From: Selenomonadales bacterium
GTDB taxonomy: Bacteria; Bacillota; Negativicutes; Sporomusales; UBA7701
Direction: 5' to 3'
DNA: 64,000 bases
Assembly: GCA_029975165.1 (NCBI GenBank)
Contig: JARKPR010000047.1
Span: forward strand, 164,740-228,739
Shown here: in pieces, positions 54,951-63,760 of the stretch
Layout: each line of letters opens with the position of its first letter
Position numbering within the stretch: the stretch's first letter is position 1
Position numbers and translations under genes: made by a program
Notes under the pieces: model-generated
Database searches by the model: none
Seen by the model: only the letters and a program-made list of their open reading frames with translations
Told to the model about the DNA's origin: nothing

Positions 54951-55694
54951 TCAGGCGGTGATCTCGACGCCTCCACCGATGATGAACAGGTCGACGGCCA
55001 GACTGTCGCCTCGTTTGACGGCAGCTGAGAATTGCTCCTGGCTGAAATACTGCAATCCCATCAGCGTCAGTTGATTCCGCGCTTCCAGGGGCGTCATGCA
55101 GGCGATCATTTCATTCGGAAGGTTGGCATTCCTCTGAATGGTGCCGAAGGTAGTCGGAGCCGCTTGCTCACTTATTGAAGTGGTTGCTGAATCAAGCTGA
55201 GGAAGCTTGCCCGCGTTGACCAGGGATTCCATGCGTGCGAATACTTCGTGCCGTGAAAAGGGCTTCTTCATGAAATCGTCGGCGCCGATGCGCTTGGCGT
55301 AGAACTGCTCGGTGGCCTGTTCGTTGCCGCTGATCATGATGATCGGGGTGTGCCGCGCCAGTGGATCGCGGCGTATCAGGCGCAGGGCGGCGAATCCGTT
55401 CATGCCCGGCAAGACGATATCCAGGAAGACAAGATCGGGGTTTTCGCGGCGTACCGCCTCGATTCCCGTTTCAGCATCCGGCGCCGCGCTGATGCTGCAT
55501 CCGGCCGATCTGAGAATTGCGCTGAGGGAGGCGACGATGGTTGCAGAATCGTCGATGATCAGGATTCTTCGCCCTTTGTGACTCAGGCGCTTGCTGCGTC
55601 GCCTTTCTGGGGCATTCGGCTTGCCGGCATCGCTACTTGCGGGCGGGGCATCGTTTTTGTTCAGGATGGATTTGATCTGCTTGAAGATGCTCAT
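54951..55694 (-). CDS. Receiver-domain protein with a non-DNA-binding C-terminus
   Basis: The protein has 247 residues: a basic N-terminal segment (PERRRSKRLSHKGRR), receiver (about 42-160, acidic IIDDSA, phospho-Asp in DLVFLDIVLPGMNG, Lys in FMKKPFS) and about 85 residues without an HTH. The receiver resembles PilH/CheY-like proteins. The C-terminal part (LEARNQLTLMGLQYFSQEQFSAAVKRGDSLAVDLFIIGG) matches ankyrin-like effector segments seen in some response regulators, a helical repeat. Partner kinase unknown. The ORF extends upstream to a TTG at 55826, but ATG 55694 begins the basic, conserved-looking part. Confidence 0.75.
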   Translation of the reverse strand: MSIFKQIKSILNKNDAPPASSDAGKPNAPERRRSKRLSHKGRRILIIDDSATIVASLSAILRSAGCSISAAPDAETGIEAVRRENPDLVFLDIVLPGMNGFAALRLIRRDPLARHTPIIMISGNEQATEQFYAKRIGADDFMKKPFSRHEVFARMESLVNAGKLPQLDSATTSISEQAAPTTFGTIQRNANLPNEMIACMTPLEARNQLTLMGLQYFSQEQFSAAVKRGDSLAVDLFIIGGGVEITA

Positions 55695-56137
55695 GCTGTT
55701 GTTCTCGCCTCGCCGATGAATTCTGCTTGTCTCGACTTCTTTCCGTGGCAAGTATAAGGGAATTGGCGGAAACAATGGCCGGTGCATATGGAGTCGGCAT
55801 TGCGCTCTACTGCCGAGTTCGGCCAATGGCGCTGGCGCTTTTGAAACGCAATTTGCTACGGGAGTTCAGGCGCTTGGGCGGTGCGGCGATCTGCGCCACG
55901 AGGGGGATCTCCAAGGGCGCTGGAAATAGGCAATTTCACGGGAGTCTTGTGTGGCGAGGGAGGTGAGGCTTGCGGCCTGGCGGTGTTCTCTGCGGCCGCC
56001 CGGCAGTCTCGGCAGAGTCATCGCCAAACGATGGTCATGAATTGCGGAGCCAGCACGATACAAATCGAACGGGGTGCTGCACGGCTTGGCGATGTGCCAC
56101 TCGCCGGCGCACCCCGCGAGGGTCTGCGGAACGTCGC

Positions 56138-56287
56138 TTACGCTGCGTCGGCCACAAAAACGGTCATGCCGACGACGCGGATGCCAGCGTATTTCGATTC
56201 GTTCCTGGCAATCCAGGTATCAACCCCATCCAGCGTCAGGTTTGCAGCGAGGACTTGCCCGGTCCGCTTATTCACAACGGAGTACAT
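56138..56287 (-). CDS. 49-residue small protein
   Basis: The protein has 49 residues, reading MYSVVNKRTGQVLAANLTLD and ending GMTVFVADAA. It looks like a small beta-rich soluble domain. A good AAAGGA lies 8 bp before the ATG. It is too short for most ORF filters. No neighbour on the same strand within 300 bp; function unknown. Confidence 0.5.
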   Translation of the reverse strand: MYSVVNKRTGQVLAANLTLDGVDTWIARNESKYAGIRVVGMTVFVADAA

Positions 56288-56652
56288 TGTTCAATCCTTT
56301 CATCTGAGTTGATAAGCTGTACAACAATAGCCGCTGTGCGTCCCTTGTGCTGGTCCGTCCTGCCATGTGCTGTCGCTGCCCGGCAGGCTTCGCCCCGTGT
56401 TTTTTCGTCCCTGACCGGTTCGTCAAAAAAAAATCCCACACCGGCTCGGTATGGGATTCAAAATCCCATCATTGGCGATGGGTCAGGGAGGGTCAAACAT
56501 TGTCAGCGGGGGACGCTGAAGCAACGTTGTGAATAGTATTAGCCTGGCCGTCGCAAGTCTGTTTGGCTTGTGCAGTCTTTGCGTAACAGATTGTAATCGT
56601 TCATCGATGCGACACGGAGACGCTCGTGATCCTTGCGGAAAATAGTCTCTGG
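56288..56652. other. Intergenic stretch with hairpins
   Basis: No convincing gene. A poly-A run at 56425-56433 is followed by AATCCCA...TGGGATT and by the inverted repeat ATGGGATT-CAA-AATCCCAT near 56450-56468. These could terminate minus-strand transcripts from the muramidase gene or protect the RNA end. The plus-strand frames crossing here have no family resemblance. Confidence 0.45.
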
Positions 56653-57471
56653 TCATGGCTGCAGGCCGGCCTTTTGGCACAGCGCGATGTAGCACGGGCC
56701 GTCGAGATCGCTGCCGGCCGGCAGCCCCGCCTGCAGCCGGAAACTGTTGAGCGCGTTGCGGGTGCGTTGCCCTATTACGCCATCGATCTTGCCCGGAGAG
56801 AAGCCGAGGTAGAGCAGAGCCATCTGGGCAGCCCGCAATTGCAGATTGGGCAGCGATCCCGAGGCCAGCCGGACATAGGCCTGCTCCAGCTTCACGTCGT
56901 ACTGATTCTGGGCATAGGCGGGACCATTGTAGCCACGGGCGAATGCCGCCCAGTCGCGGCGCAGCAGTGCCTTGTGCAGGTTCTGGGAGCGCAGAAATCC
57001 GGCCATGGCCAGAATCTGGGCATCCTCGCCGTCGCGCATAGCCTGAACCATCGCTTCTGCCGAATCGAATCCGGCCAGCCGAGCGTTGAAGCCCATGATC
57101 TGTCCGAGTCCCCACGAAGCGGAGCGCAGGGCGGGCTCTGGACCCAGACCCTGGGTGGCGCACAGCGAGAGCGCTTCCTCCAGTTTGGCGTACTGGGTGG
57201 CGAGGCTGCCGTAACCACCCTGCGGGCCCGAAAGATGCGGGGCTATCTGGTTGAAACGACCTTGCGTCTCACGTCGGAAAATATGCCGCTCGAACAGGAT
57301 TTGCGGCCGGCCGTCGACGCGGAATCCGCAACCCTGCGTCACGCCGGAGGTTTCGACGTCGACCACGGCCCAGATTACAGCCGCTTCTGCGGGTTGCAGC
57401 CCAAGGTGATCGAGCGCCAGGCCGAGCCCGGTTGACGATAAGGGTTGCCGTTTGCCAATAAATTCCATCAT
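56653..57471 (-). CDS. N-acetylmuramidase (DUF3380) with peptidoglycan-binding domain
   Basis: The protein has 272 residues: muramidase domain (about 10-195) with the likely catalytic Glu in AVVDVETSGV, then ILFERHIF and ASWGLGQIMGFN, and a C-terminal PG_binding_1 domain (about 205-268, KIDGVIGQRTRNALNSFRLQAGLP). It hydrolyses peptidoglycan glycan strands. There is no signal peptide, as in phage endolysins, so export needs another route. ATG 57471 is chosen with AAGGAG upstream. It starts 10 bp after the stop of a 54-residue ORF. Confidence 0.88.
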   Translation of the reverse strand: MMEFIGKRQPLSSTGLGLALDHLGLQPAEAAVIWAVVDVETSGVTQGCGFRVDGRPQILFERHIFRRETQGRFNQIAPHLSGPQGGYGSLATQYAKLEEALSLCATQGLGPEPALRSASWGLGQIMGFNARLAGFDSAEAMVQAMRDGEDAQILAMAGFLRSQNLHKALLRRDWAAFARGYNGPAYAQNQYDVKLEQAYVRLASGSLPNLQLRAAQMALLYLGFSPGKIDGVIGQRTRNALNSFRLQAGLPAGSDLDGPCYIALCQKAGLQP

Positions 57472-57481
57472 GTTCTCCTTC

Positions 57482-57646
57482 CTAGAAGCGCTTGATCTCG
57501 CCGGTCCACACCACCCGCGATTTGGTCGAGCCGATGTTGAAGCCCATGCAGGGATCGGCCACTGTTTCCTCAATCTCACCTTGCGTCGCGGCGAAGCCGC
57601 GCACGTGGATGATGGGATGAAACGGCTGGTGCGGGCTTGCGGACAT
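57482..57646 (-). CDS. 54-residue protein upstream of the muramidase
   Basis: The protein has 54 residues, soluble: MSASPHQPFHPIIHVRGF and an ending GSTKSRVVWTGEIKRF. AGGAGG lies 8 bp before the ATG, a strong start. It ends 10 bp before the muramidase ATG and is surely co-transcribed. It has no TM helix, so it is not a holin. It may be an inhibitor, chaperone or partner of the muramidase; none of this is shown. Confidence 0.65.
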   Translation of the reverse strand: MSASPHQPFHPIIHVRGFAATQGEIEETVADPCMGFNIGSTKSRVVWTGEIKRF

Positions 57647-57694
57647 GATGACCCTCCTGTGAAAGGCTGGAATGCTCAATCCGAATCGGGAAAT

Positions 57695-57780
57695 GGACAC
57701 GAAACTTTTGTGGAAGTTCGTGCTCTCAAGCTCACGTGTCCCCGAGTGGCCCAAGTCAACGGTCGAAAACGCTACTTGGG
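57695..57780. other. Two inverted repeats in a divergent intergenic region
   Basis: GGACACG (57695-57701) pairs with CGTGTCC (57735-57741), enclosing a further CACGAA.../...TTCGTG pair. CCCAAGT (57750-57756) pairs with ACTTGGG (57774-57780). They lie in the 330-bp gap between the muramidase unit and the DUF4231 gene. They could be operator sites or a small structured RNA. Confidence 0.4.
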
Positions 57781-57975
57781 GCGCGTGTTGCGAGTGACAT
57801 CGCTGAATCCCTGTAGCAGTACAAGGTCATCATAGATCCGTGCAGTGATTCGTCAAGGTGGCGTCTTGATAGCAGCGAATATATGTCTCAGGAGAACCTC
57901 GCAGCGGTGGAAAGCCTGGATCGCTGTGCTATGTTGCAACAAGAGGCGTGATCCTCATGGGGAGGAGTAAGAATC

Positions 57976-58494
57976 GTGCAGCAAGAGCGCATTCCCGACA
58001 GCCTTTCGGTATCGCCTCAGCAGTACGTGGCGGAAAGGGTCGAGCAGTATCAGAAATGGTACGACGGCAAGGCAGTGATGATGAAGAGCCGTTACTTGCG
58101 GATGCGCGCTTTCTCGGTTGTGGGCGGCGGCCTCGTTCCCGTCCTGATAAACGTACCCTCCCAGCACACACTGTTTGATGTCTCGATTGTCCAACTCGTT
58201 GTTACGGTCATCAGCCTGATGGTGGTCATTGCCGTTTCGCTGGAAAGCGTTTTCCATTACCGGGAGCAGTGGAAGAACTACCGTTCGACCGAGCAACTGC
58301 TTGGCCACGAGAAATTTCTTTTCCGATCTCGCGTCGGCCGTTACCAGGGAATGGACGATGAAAACGCCTTTCGCCTCTTCGTCGAGCGGGTGGAGGAGGC
58401 GATCTCCATCGAGAACGCCGCGACGTTGAACATCATGACTATGGCCAACGAGACTGTGGAGGCCACAAAGCACACCAAAACCGGGCAGTCCTGA
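57976..58494 (+). CDS. DUF4231/SLATT-like two-helix membrane protein
   Basis: The protein has 172 residues. After an N-terminal region with YVAERVEQYQKWYDGKAVMMKSRYLRMRAF come two TM helices (about 48-62 and 70-92) and a cytoplasmic part with HYREQWKNYRSTEQLLGHEKFLFRSRVGRYQG. This is the DUF4231 pattern, a member of the SLATT superfamily found as membrane effectors in nucleotide-signal immunity systems and in stand-alone loci. No cyclase or SLOG gene is adjacent. Start GTG 57976 with GGAGG 10 bp upstream. Confidence 0.8.
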   Translation: MQQERIPDSLSVSPQQYVAERVEQYQKWYDGKAVMMKSRYLRMRAFSVVGGGLVPVLINVPSQHTLFDVSIVQLVVTVISLMVVIAVSLESVFHYREQWKNYRSTEQLLGHEKFLFRSRVGRYQGMDDENAFRLFVERVEEAISIENAATLNIMTMANETVEATKHTKTGQS

Positions 58495-58578
58495 ATCTTT
58501 GCCGGTGAGCAACGTTCCCGGGCATCTCCTGCAGGTTCATTTACAGGCCCGTGCGAGAAATATTTGCGAGGTCATGTC

Positions 58579-59385
58579 ATGGAAAAAGGCGAACAACCCA
58601 AGGCGACGCTGGACGACGTACTTGCAGAACTGAAGGCACAAGGGGCCAGAAAAAAGGACCTCTGGGATCGACTTCCGCAAGTGTCGACCTTCATTTCGAC
58701 CGTGGTTCTTGGCATTGCCGGCTTGTGGTTTACCCACAGTTACAATGAACGGCAGTCCGCGATTGTCGAGCAACAGACGAGGCAGGACCAGGAAAACAAG
58801 AAACAGCAGGCGCGGATTCTGGAAATGCAGGCGGTAGAGAGGTTTGTTCCCTATCTGACGACAGATGACGAGCGCAAGAAAGAAGTCGCCTTGCTGGTCA
58901 TCACCACGCTGGGCAGCCCCGAATTCGCCACCCAGTTCGCCAAGCTCAACCCGTCGCAGGGAACCCAGGCCGCCGCCGACCGCATCATGGCGAGTTCGGT
59001 CTCGACCAGTTCATCGGCGGTTACCTCTCCCGGAACAACCCTGACGTCCTCGGCTGCCGCTTCGGACGGAAAGGCTAGCGTAACGGCCTCCCGTACCGGC
59101 TGGGTTTACCTGGGGCAGTACGTTGCCAGGGATGGCCGTTGGGAAACCAGGTATTTCGATTTCCCGGAGTCCGCCGATCCGGCTTCGCTTGTCTCCACCT
59201 CGCTGGCCGTTCGAGTCCGGACCGGCAATATCAACGTCAGATCAGGAATGCCGACCGAATCCGGGGCGTTCCCTGGCGTGCGGGAAGTGCTTAGCCCAGG
59301 CAGCAAGGTCAAGGTGAAGACGGTCCGGGAGTGGTCTTACACCGGGTACATGTGGGCTGAAGTAGAGTATGAGACGTCTCGCTGA
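58579..59385 (+). CDS. Membrane-anchored protein with a C-terminal SH3b-like domain
   Basis: The protein has 268 residues: a basic N-terminus, TM helix (about 36-52), a Q/E/K-rich coiled coil (about 55-85), a Ser/Thr-rich linker (about 135-170) and an SH3b-like domain (about 215-265, with INVRSGMPTES and SPGSKVKVKTV). The charge pattern suggests N-in, C-out, so the SH3b part would face peptidoglycan. ATG 58579 is chosen with GAGG at 58568-58571. It follows the DUF4231 gene by 84 bp on the same strand. Confidence 0.7.
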   Translation: MEKGEQPKATLDDVLAELKAQGARKKDLWDRLPQVSTFISTVVLGIAGLWFTHSYNERQSAIVEQQTRQDQENKKQQARILEMQAVERFVPYLTTDDERKKEVALLVITTLGSPEFATQFAKLNPSQGTQAAADRIMASSVSTSSSAVTSPGTTLTSSAAASDGKASVTASRTGWVYLGQYVARDGRWETRYFDFPESADPASLVSTSLAVRVRTGNINVRSGMPTESGAFPGVREVLSPGSKVKVKTVREWSYTGYMWAEVEYETSR

Positions 59386-59465
59386 ATCGATTGTCAGGTG
59401 TGCATGAACAGGCTCGGGTGGCCTGCAAGATCCAGGATGGGCGTTGCTCCCCAAGGGGAGCGGGG

Positions 59466-59927
59466 TCAATCGTCAGCCTTGCTTCTTTTGAATGCCTTGG
59501 CCATGCGGTCGTAGAGCACCACATTGACCGTTGCCGCGAGATTCATGCAGCCCACGGTAGGAACGAATACGACATCCCGACACCAGGCACGTACGGCCTT
59601 GTCCAGCGTCCCGTCTTCCGGGCCGAAAATGTAGAACGCCCTTTCCGGGTGCCTGTAATCCGGCAGCGGTTTGGCGTCCTTGATCAGTTCGATGGCGACG
59701 GGCGTGCAGCCGAGCGGGACGACTTGCTGCAGATCGTCGATGCCGATCAGGGGGATTTTCAGGTGGACCTTCTTGGTATCGGTGACAAATTCCTTGGCCC
59801 GGTCATAACGAACGCCGGTATAGAACACCGAATTGACGCCGTAGCATCCGGCAGCACGCATCACCGCGCCGACGTTTTCGGGGGATTTGGGGTTGAACAA
59901 CCCGATACAGCAATAACCTTTGTTCAT
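59466..59927 (-). CDS. SPOUT (SpoU) RNA methyltransferase
   Basis: The protein has 153 residues and is a SAM-dependent ribose methyltransferase of SPOUT type: NPKSPENVGAVMRAAGC (motif 1), FGPEDGTL (motif 2), CMNLAATVNVVLYDR (motif 3). There is no N-terminal RNA-binding domain. The target, tRNA or rRNA, cannot be told from the sequence. I chose ATG 59927; the upstream extension to 59969 is not conserved in pattern. Confidence 0.88.
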   Translation of the reverse strand: MNKGYCCIGLFNPKSPENVGAVMRAAGCYGVNSVFYTGVRYDRAKEFVTDTKKVHLKIPLIGIDDLQQVVPLGCTPVAIELIKDAKPLPDYRHPERAFYIFGPEDGTLDKAVRAWCRDVVFVPTVGCMNLAATVNVVLYDRMAKAFKRSKADD

Positions 59928-60044
59928 GGTGGGACTAATCCGGGAGGCGGTGCATGATTGTAATGGCATCGCGACAACGGCGCATGGAACCCGGTTGCCT
60001 CCGATAATGTCAGATTTGAACCTTCATCCGAAATCTATTCCAAC

Positions 60045-60743
60045 ATGATTGATCTCTACTACTGGACGACGCCCAACGGCCACAAGATCACGATGTTCCT
60101 CGAGGAATCGGGTCTGCCGTACCGGATCGTTCCCGTCAACATCGGTGCTGGCGAGCAGTTCGCTCCCGACTTTCTGCGCATCTCGCCCAACAACCGTATA
60201 CCGGCCATCGTCGATCATGCCCCTGCCGATGGCGGAGAGCCGCTGTCCGTGTTCGAGTCCGGTGCCATCCTTCTGTACCTTGCCGACAAGATTGGACATT
60301 TCATTCCGCAGGATCTGCGCGGGCGGAACCTGGCGCTGCAATGGTTGTTCTGGCAGATGGGCGGGCTTGGCCCGATGGCGGGCCAGAACCACCATTTCGG
60401 GCAATACGCGCCGGAGCCGATTCCGTATGCAATCCAACGCTACGTGAAGGAAACGTCCCGTTTGTATGCCGTGCTGAACAAGCACTTGGCAGATGGGAGG
60501 GGGTTCATCGCCGGCGACTATTCGATCGCGGACATGGCCTGTTACCCCTGGATCGTTCCCCATGAGCGCCAACGGCAGCGGCTGGAGGACTTTGAGCATC
60601 TGGCGCGGTGGTTCGAGCGGGTGCGGCAACGGCCGGCGACCGAACGCGCTTATGCCCGTGCCAGTGAAGTCAACAAATCTTCCGTAGTCGATGATGCCGC
60701 GAAGAAAATCCTGTTTGGCCAGGATGCGTCGTCGGTTCGCTGA
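60045..60743 (+). CDS. yfcG: Glutathione transferase, YfcG-like disulfide reductase
   Basis: The protein has 232 residues. It begins IDLYYWTTPNGHKITMFLEESGLPYRIVPVNIGAGEQF, characteristic of YfcG/YghU, with ISPNNRIPAIVDH and FESGAILLYLADK. Family enzymes bind glutathione without a classical Ser/Tyr nucleophile and reduce disulfides. Cytosolic. Transcribed alone. Confidence 0.9.
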   Translation: MIDLYYWTTPNGHKITMFLEESGLPYRIVPVNIGAGEQFAPDFLRISPNNRIPAIVDHAPADGGEPLSVFESGAILLYLADKIGHFIPQDLRGRNLALQWLFWQMGGLGPMAGQNHHFGQYAPEPIPYAIQRYVKETSRLYAVLNKHLADGRGFIAGDYSIADMACYPWIVPHERQRQRLEDFEHLARWFERVRQRPATERAYARASEVNKSSVVDDAAKKILFGQDASSVR

Positions 60744-60840
60744 GACGTACGGCAGATCGACTCCAATCCCGGTTGGCTGGATGGCCGGAAGGCGTCTCCC
60801 TCTGTAAAATCGCGTTTCAGTCCCTTTTTTCCTTTGCCAC

Positions 60841-61287
60841 ATGACGTCCAAGATTCCAAAGATGCGTTCTCCGATTGATCGGGTTCGCCAGGTGCTGCTG
60901 TTCGAGGTCGGCGGGCTCGTGCTTATCACGCCTCCTTTCGTCTGGCTGACCGGCGTATCGCCGCTGGAATCGCTCGGCCTGCTGGCCGTGATTGCCGCGA
61001 TTGCGGCGGTGTGGAACGCGCTGTACAACACGTCGTTCGACTGGGTCGAGGGGCGGCTGACCGGGCGTACTTCCGATCGACGTCCAGTGCCGTTGCGTGT
61101 TTTCCATGCAGTCGGCTTCGAAGGTGGTTTGCTCCTCGTCAGCTTGCCGGTAGTCATGGCATGGACCGGAATGGGTTGGGTTGATGCCCTGCTTGCCGAC
61201 ATCGGTCTGGCAGCCGCTTATGTGGTCTACGCCTACGTTTTCAACCTTGGCTACGACCGCGTGTTTCCAGTCTCCCAGGCTGTGTAG
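60841..61287 (+). CDS. PACE-family efflux protein
   Basis: The protein has 148 residues and four TM helices in two BTP (bacterial transmembrane pair) repeats: RVRQVLLFEVGGLVLITPPF with the membrane Glu, WNALYNTSFDW, RVFHAVGFEGGLL, and AYVVYAYVFNLGYDRVFP. PACE proteins such as AceI export biocides including chlorhexidine using protons, and polyamines in some cases. There is no obvious ribosome binding site. The stop is 3 bp from the stop of the convergent LysR gene. Confidence 0.9.
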   Translation: MTSKIPKMRSPIDRVRQVLLFEVGGLVLITPPFVWLTGVSPLESLGLLAVIAAIAAVWNALYNTSFDWVEGRLTGRTSDRRPVPLRVFHAVGFEGGLLLVSLPVVMAWTGMGWVDALLADIGLAAAYVVYAYVFNLGYDRVFPVSQAV

Positions 61288-61290
61288 TGC

Positions 61291-62199
61291 TCATTTGGCC
61301 GACCCGTTCATGAAAAAAGACCAGATTCGGTCTGCCAACGGGTTCGTGCATTCCAGGGATCGATAGAGCCGGACTTCCAGAGGACAACTCCACTGAGCCG
61401 GTCCGGCAACAACCAGACGTTTTTCGGCAATTTCCTTCGCCACGCAGCTTTCTGGCAGCCATCCCAGCCCGTGTCCTTCGGTGACCATGGCCTTGAGCGC
61501 TTCCGACATGTGGGTGTCGAATGAACGTTCGAAATGGCAGCGTTCGTTGGCGTTGAGCAGGATCATTTCGACGACGTGGGCGAGGTAGGTGCCCGAGGAA
61601 TAGGCCAGGAAGGGCACGGGTTCGTCGACGCTTCCTGGGAGCCGGTAGCGCGGCCTTCCATCCTTGTTGGGGACCGAAAACGGCCGCATGCGGTCGGTAC
61701 TCAGAACCTGATGCTGGAAGCGGTCGGCATCGAGCAACGCCGGCAGTTGCGGATGATGGTAAATGATCAGCAGGTCTGTTCCACCCTCGATCAGGGCGCT
61801 GGCGCCTTCGGAGATGTTGACCGCGCTGACGCGGACAATGGCGTTGCCCAGCGCCTTCTTCAGCTTGCTCAGCGCGTGGGGGAAGAAGGTCAAGGAAAGG
61901 GTGTGGGCCACGGAAAAGCTCACCGTCTCAGCGCTCCCGGGGGATTGTCCGCGCAGGATGTTGCGCATGTCGTAGGTGCGGCGCAAGAGATCGGCGGCGA
62001 AACCTCTGAAGATCCGTCCGGCGGACGTCAGATGCACGCCCTGCATCCGGCGGTCGATGAGTTCCACCCCGAGCCATTCTTCCAGGGACTGTATGTGTCG
62101 GCTGAAGGTCGGCTGGGACACGTTCCGCCGTTCGGCGGCACGCGAGAAAGCGCGCGCGTCGGTCAAGGTCAGGAAATCCTCGATCCATTTGATTTGCAT
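61291..62199 (-). CDS. LysR-family regulator (HypT/YjiE-like)
   Basis: The protein has 302 residues. The HTH (about 2-62, WIEDFLTLTDARAFSRAAERRNVSQPTFSRHIQSLEEWLG) is close in pattern to E. coli HypT, followed by a LysR effector domain (about 90-300). Cys residues are few (CHFE, ESCVA, WSCPL, LECT). It is divergent from aspA, 131 bp apart, so it may regulate aspartate/dicarboxylate metabolism. Confidence 0.85.
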   Translation of the reverse strand: MQIKWIEDFLTLTDARAFSRAAERRNVSQPTFSRHIQSLEEWLGVELIDRRMQGVHLTSAGRIFRGFAADLLRRTYDMRNILRGQSPGSAETVSFSVAHTLSLTFFPHALSKLKKALGNAIVRVSAVNISEGASALIEGGTDLLIIYHHPQLPALLDADRFQHQVLSTDRMRPFSVPNKDGRPRYRLPGSVDEPVPFLAYSSGTYLAHVVEMILLNANERCHFERSFDTHMSEALKAMVTEGHGLGWLPESCVAKEIAEKRLVVAGPAQWSCPLEVRLYRSLECTNPLADRIWSFFMNGSAK

Positions 62200-62213
62200 T
62201 GTTTCACCTGCTA

Positions 62214-62251
62214 CGTTGATTAACGTTATTCATTTTCTCGTTGATGTTATG
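62214..62251. promoter_or_regulatory. Candidate LysR binding repeats upstream of aspA
   Basis: CGTTGATTAACG (62214-62225) is itself nearly palindromic, and CGTTGATGTTATG recurs at 62239. The two CGTTGAT units are 25 bp apart in direct orientation between lysR and aspA. Confidence 0.35.
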
Positions 62252-62329
62252 CGATTAATGCATGTGTTGTCACCGCATTTTGCGCAAGCGCGTAGGATTT
62301 ATCGGTCCATTCAAACCAAGGAGAAGAAC

Positions 62330-63751
62330 ATGTCAGACGCGAACAAAACGGCTTACCGAATCGAGAAAGACTTTCTGGGCGAGAAGCAGATCCCGGCGGA
62401 CGCCTACTACGGGGTTCAGACGCAACGGGGCAAGGACAACTTCCACATCACCGGCACGTCGATGTCGGCCGAGCCGTACTTCATCAAGGCCTTCGGATAT
62501 GTGAAGAAAGCCGCGGCCATGGCCAACCGTGACCTGGGGTGCATTGACGCTGTGGTGGCCAACGCCATCATCGGGGCGTGCGACCGGCTGATCGCCGGCG
62601 AGCTACGCGACCAGTTCGTCACCGACTTCATCCAGGGCGGCGCCGGTACCTCGGTGAACATGAACGCCAACGAAGTGATCGCCAACGTTGCGCTTGAAGC
62701 CCTGGGGCACCAGAAAGGTGACTACCACATCATCAACCCCAATGACCACGTCAATTTCGGACAATCGACCAACGACGTGTATCCCACGGCTTTCCGTCTG
62801 GCCCTGATCCTGCGCCTGTCCAGCTACATGGAAGCCCTGCGCAAACTGCAAGGCTCCTTCTTCGCCAAGGCCAAGGAATTCGAAAAGGTCCTCAAGATGG
62901 GGCGCACCCACCTGCAGGATGCCGTACCGATGTCCCTCGGCCAGGAATTCCACGGCTGGGGCACCACTATCGGCGAAGAAGTCGAGCGCATAATGGAAGT
63001 GCGCCAGTTCCTGCACGAAATCAATCTCGGCGCCACCGCCATCGGGACGACCGTCACCGCCGCGCCGGGCTACCCCGAACTGGCCACCAAGTACCTCTCC
63101 GAGCTGACCGACTGCCGGTTCATCCTCGGCCACGACCTGGTCGAAGCCACGTCCGATACCGGCGCCTACGTGCTGCTCTCGGGCGTCCTGAAGCGCACCT
63201 CGACCAAGCTGACCAAAATTTGCAACGACATCCGGATGCTGGCCTCCGGCCCACGTTGCGGCCTGAACGAGATCAACCTGCCGCAGATGCAGCCGGGCAG
63301 CTCGATTATGCCGGGCAAGGTCAATCCGGTGATCCCCGAAGTGGTCAACCAGACCGGTTTCCTGGTCATCGGCCTCGATCTCACGGTGACACTGGCCGCC
63401 TCGGCCGGGCAACTGCAGCTGAACGTGATGGAGCCCGTCATCACCTACGCCCTGTTCAAGTCCATCTTCACCATGGAAAACGCGGTCAACAGCCTGCGCG
63501 TGAACTGCGTCGACGGCATCACCGCCAATGCCGAACACTCGCGCGACATGGTGCTCAACTCCCTGGGCATCATCACCGTCCTGAAGCCCTCGCTGGGTTA
63601 TAAACAGTGCGCGGAAATTGCCCGCGAATGCCATCAGACCGGCAAGTCGTTGCACGACGTGGTGGTCAAGGAGCGGAAACTGCTCACCCAGGCGCACTGG
63701 GACGACGTTTTCTCCTTTGAGAACCTGATCAACCCCAAGTTCGAGAAGTGA
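62330..63751 (+). CDS. aspA: Aspartate ammonia-lyase
   Basis: The protein has 473 residues. The start is ATG 62330 with AAGGAG at 62318-62323; the frame is open further upstream, but only from ATG 62330 does it match the family. The fumarase/aspartase signature GSSIMPGKVNP, the opening RIEKDFLGEKQIPADAYYGVQTQR and the active-site loop TGTSMSAEP are present. It interconverts aspartate with fumarate plus ammonia in the cytoplasm. The following symporter gene suggests coupled aspartate/fumarate uptake. Confidence 0.95.
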   Translation: MSDANKTAYRIEKDFLGEKQIPADAYYGVQTQRGKDNFHITGTSMSAEPYFIKAFGYVKKAAAMANRDLGCIDAVVANAIIGACDRLIAGELRDQFVTDFIQGGAGTSVNMNANEVIANVALEALGHQKGDYHIINPNDHVNFGQSTNDVYPTAFRLALILRLSSYMEALRKLQGSFFAKAKEFEKVLKMGRTHLQDAVPMSLGQEFHGWGTTIGEEVERIMEVRQFLHEINLGATAIGTTVTAAPGYPELATKYLSELTDCRFILGHDLVEATSDTGAYVLLSGVLKRTSTKLTKICNDIRMLASGPRCGLNEINLPQMQPGSSIMPGKVNPVIPEVVNQTGFLVIGLDLTVTLAASAGQLQLNVMEPVITYALFKSIFTMENAVNSLRVNCVDGITANAEHSRDMVLNSLGIITVLKPSLGYKQCAEIARECHQTGKSLHDVVVKERKLLTQAHWDDVFSFENLINPKFEK

Positions 63752-63760
63752 CCGTCGTAA

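Noticed and set aside
55881..56312. 143-residue plus-strand frame in the gap after the response regulator
   Set aside because: Composition is not protein-like, and part is antisense to the better-supported 49-residue ORF.
62603..63697. 364-residue minus-strand open frame opposite aspA
   Set aside because: Antisense to aspartase with the intact signature GSSIMPGKVNP.
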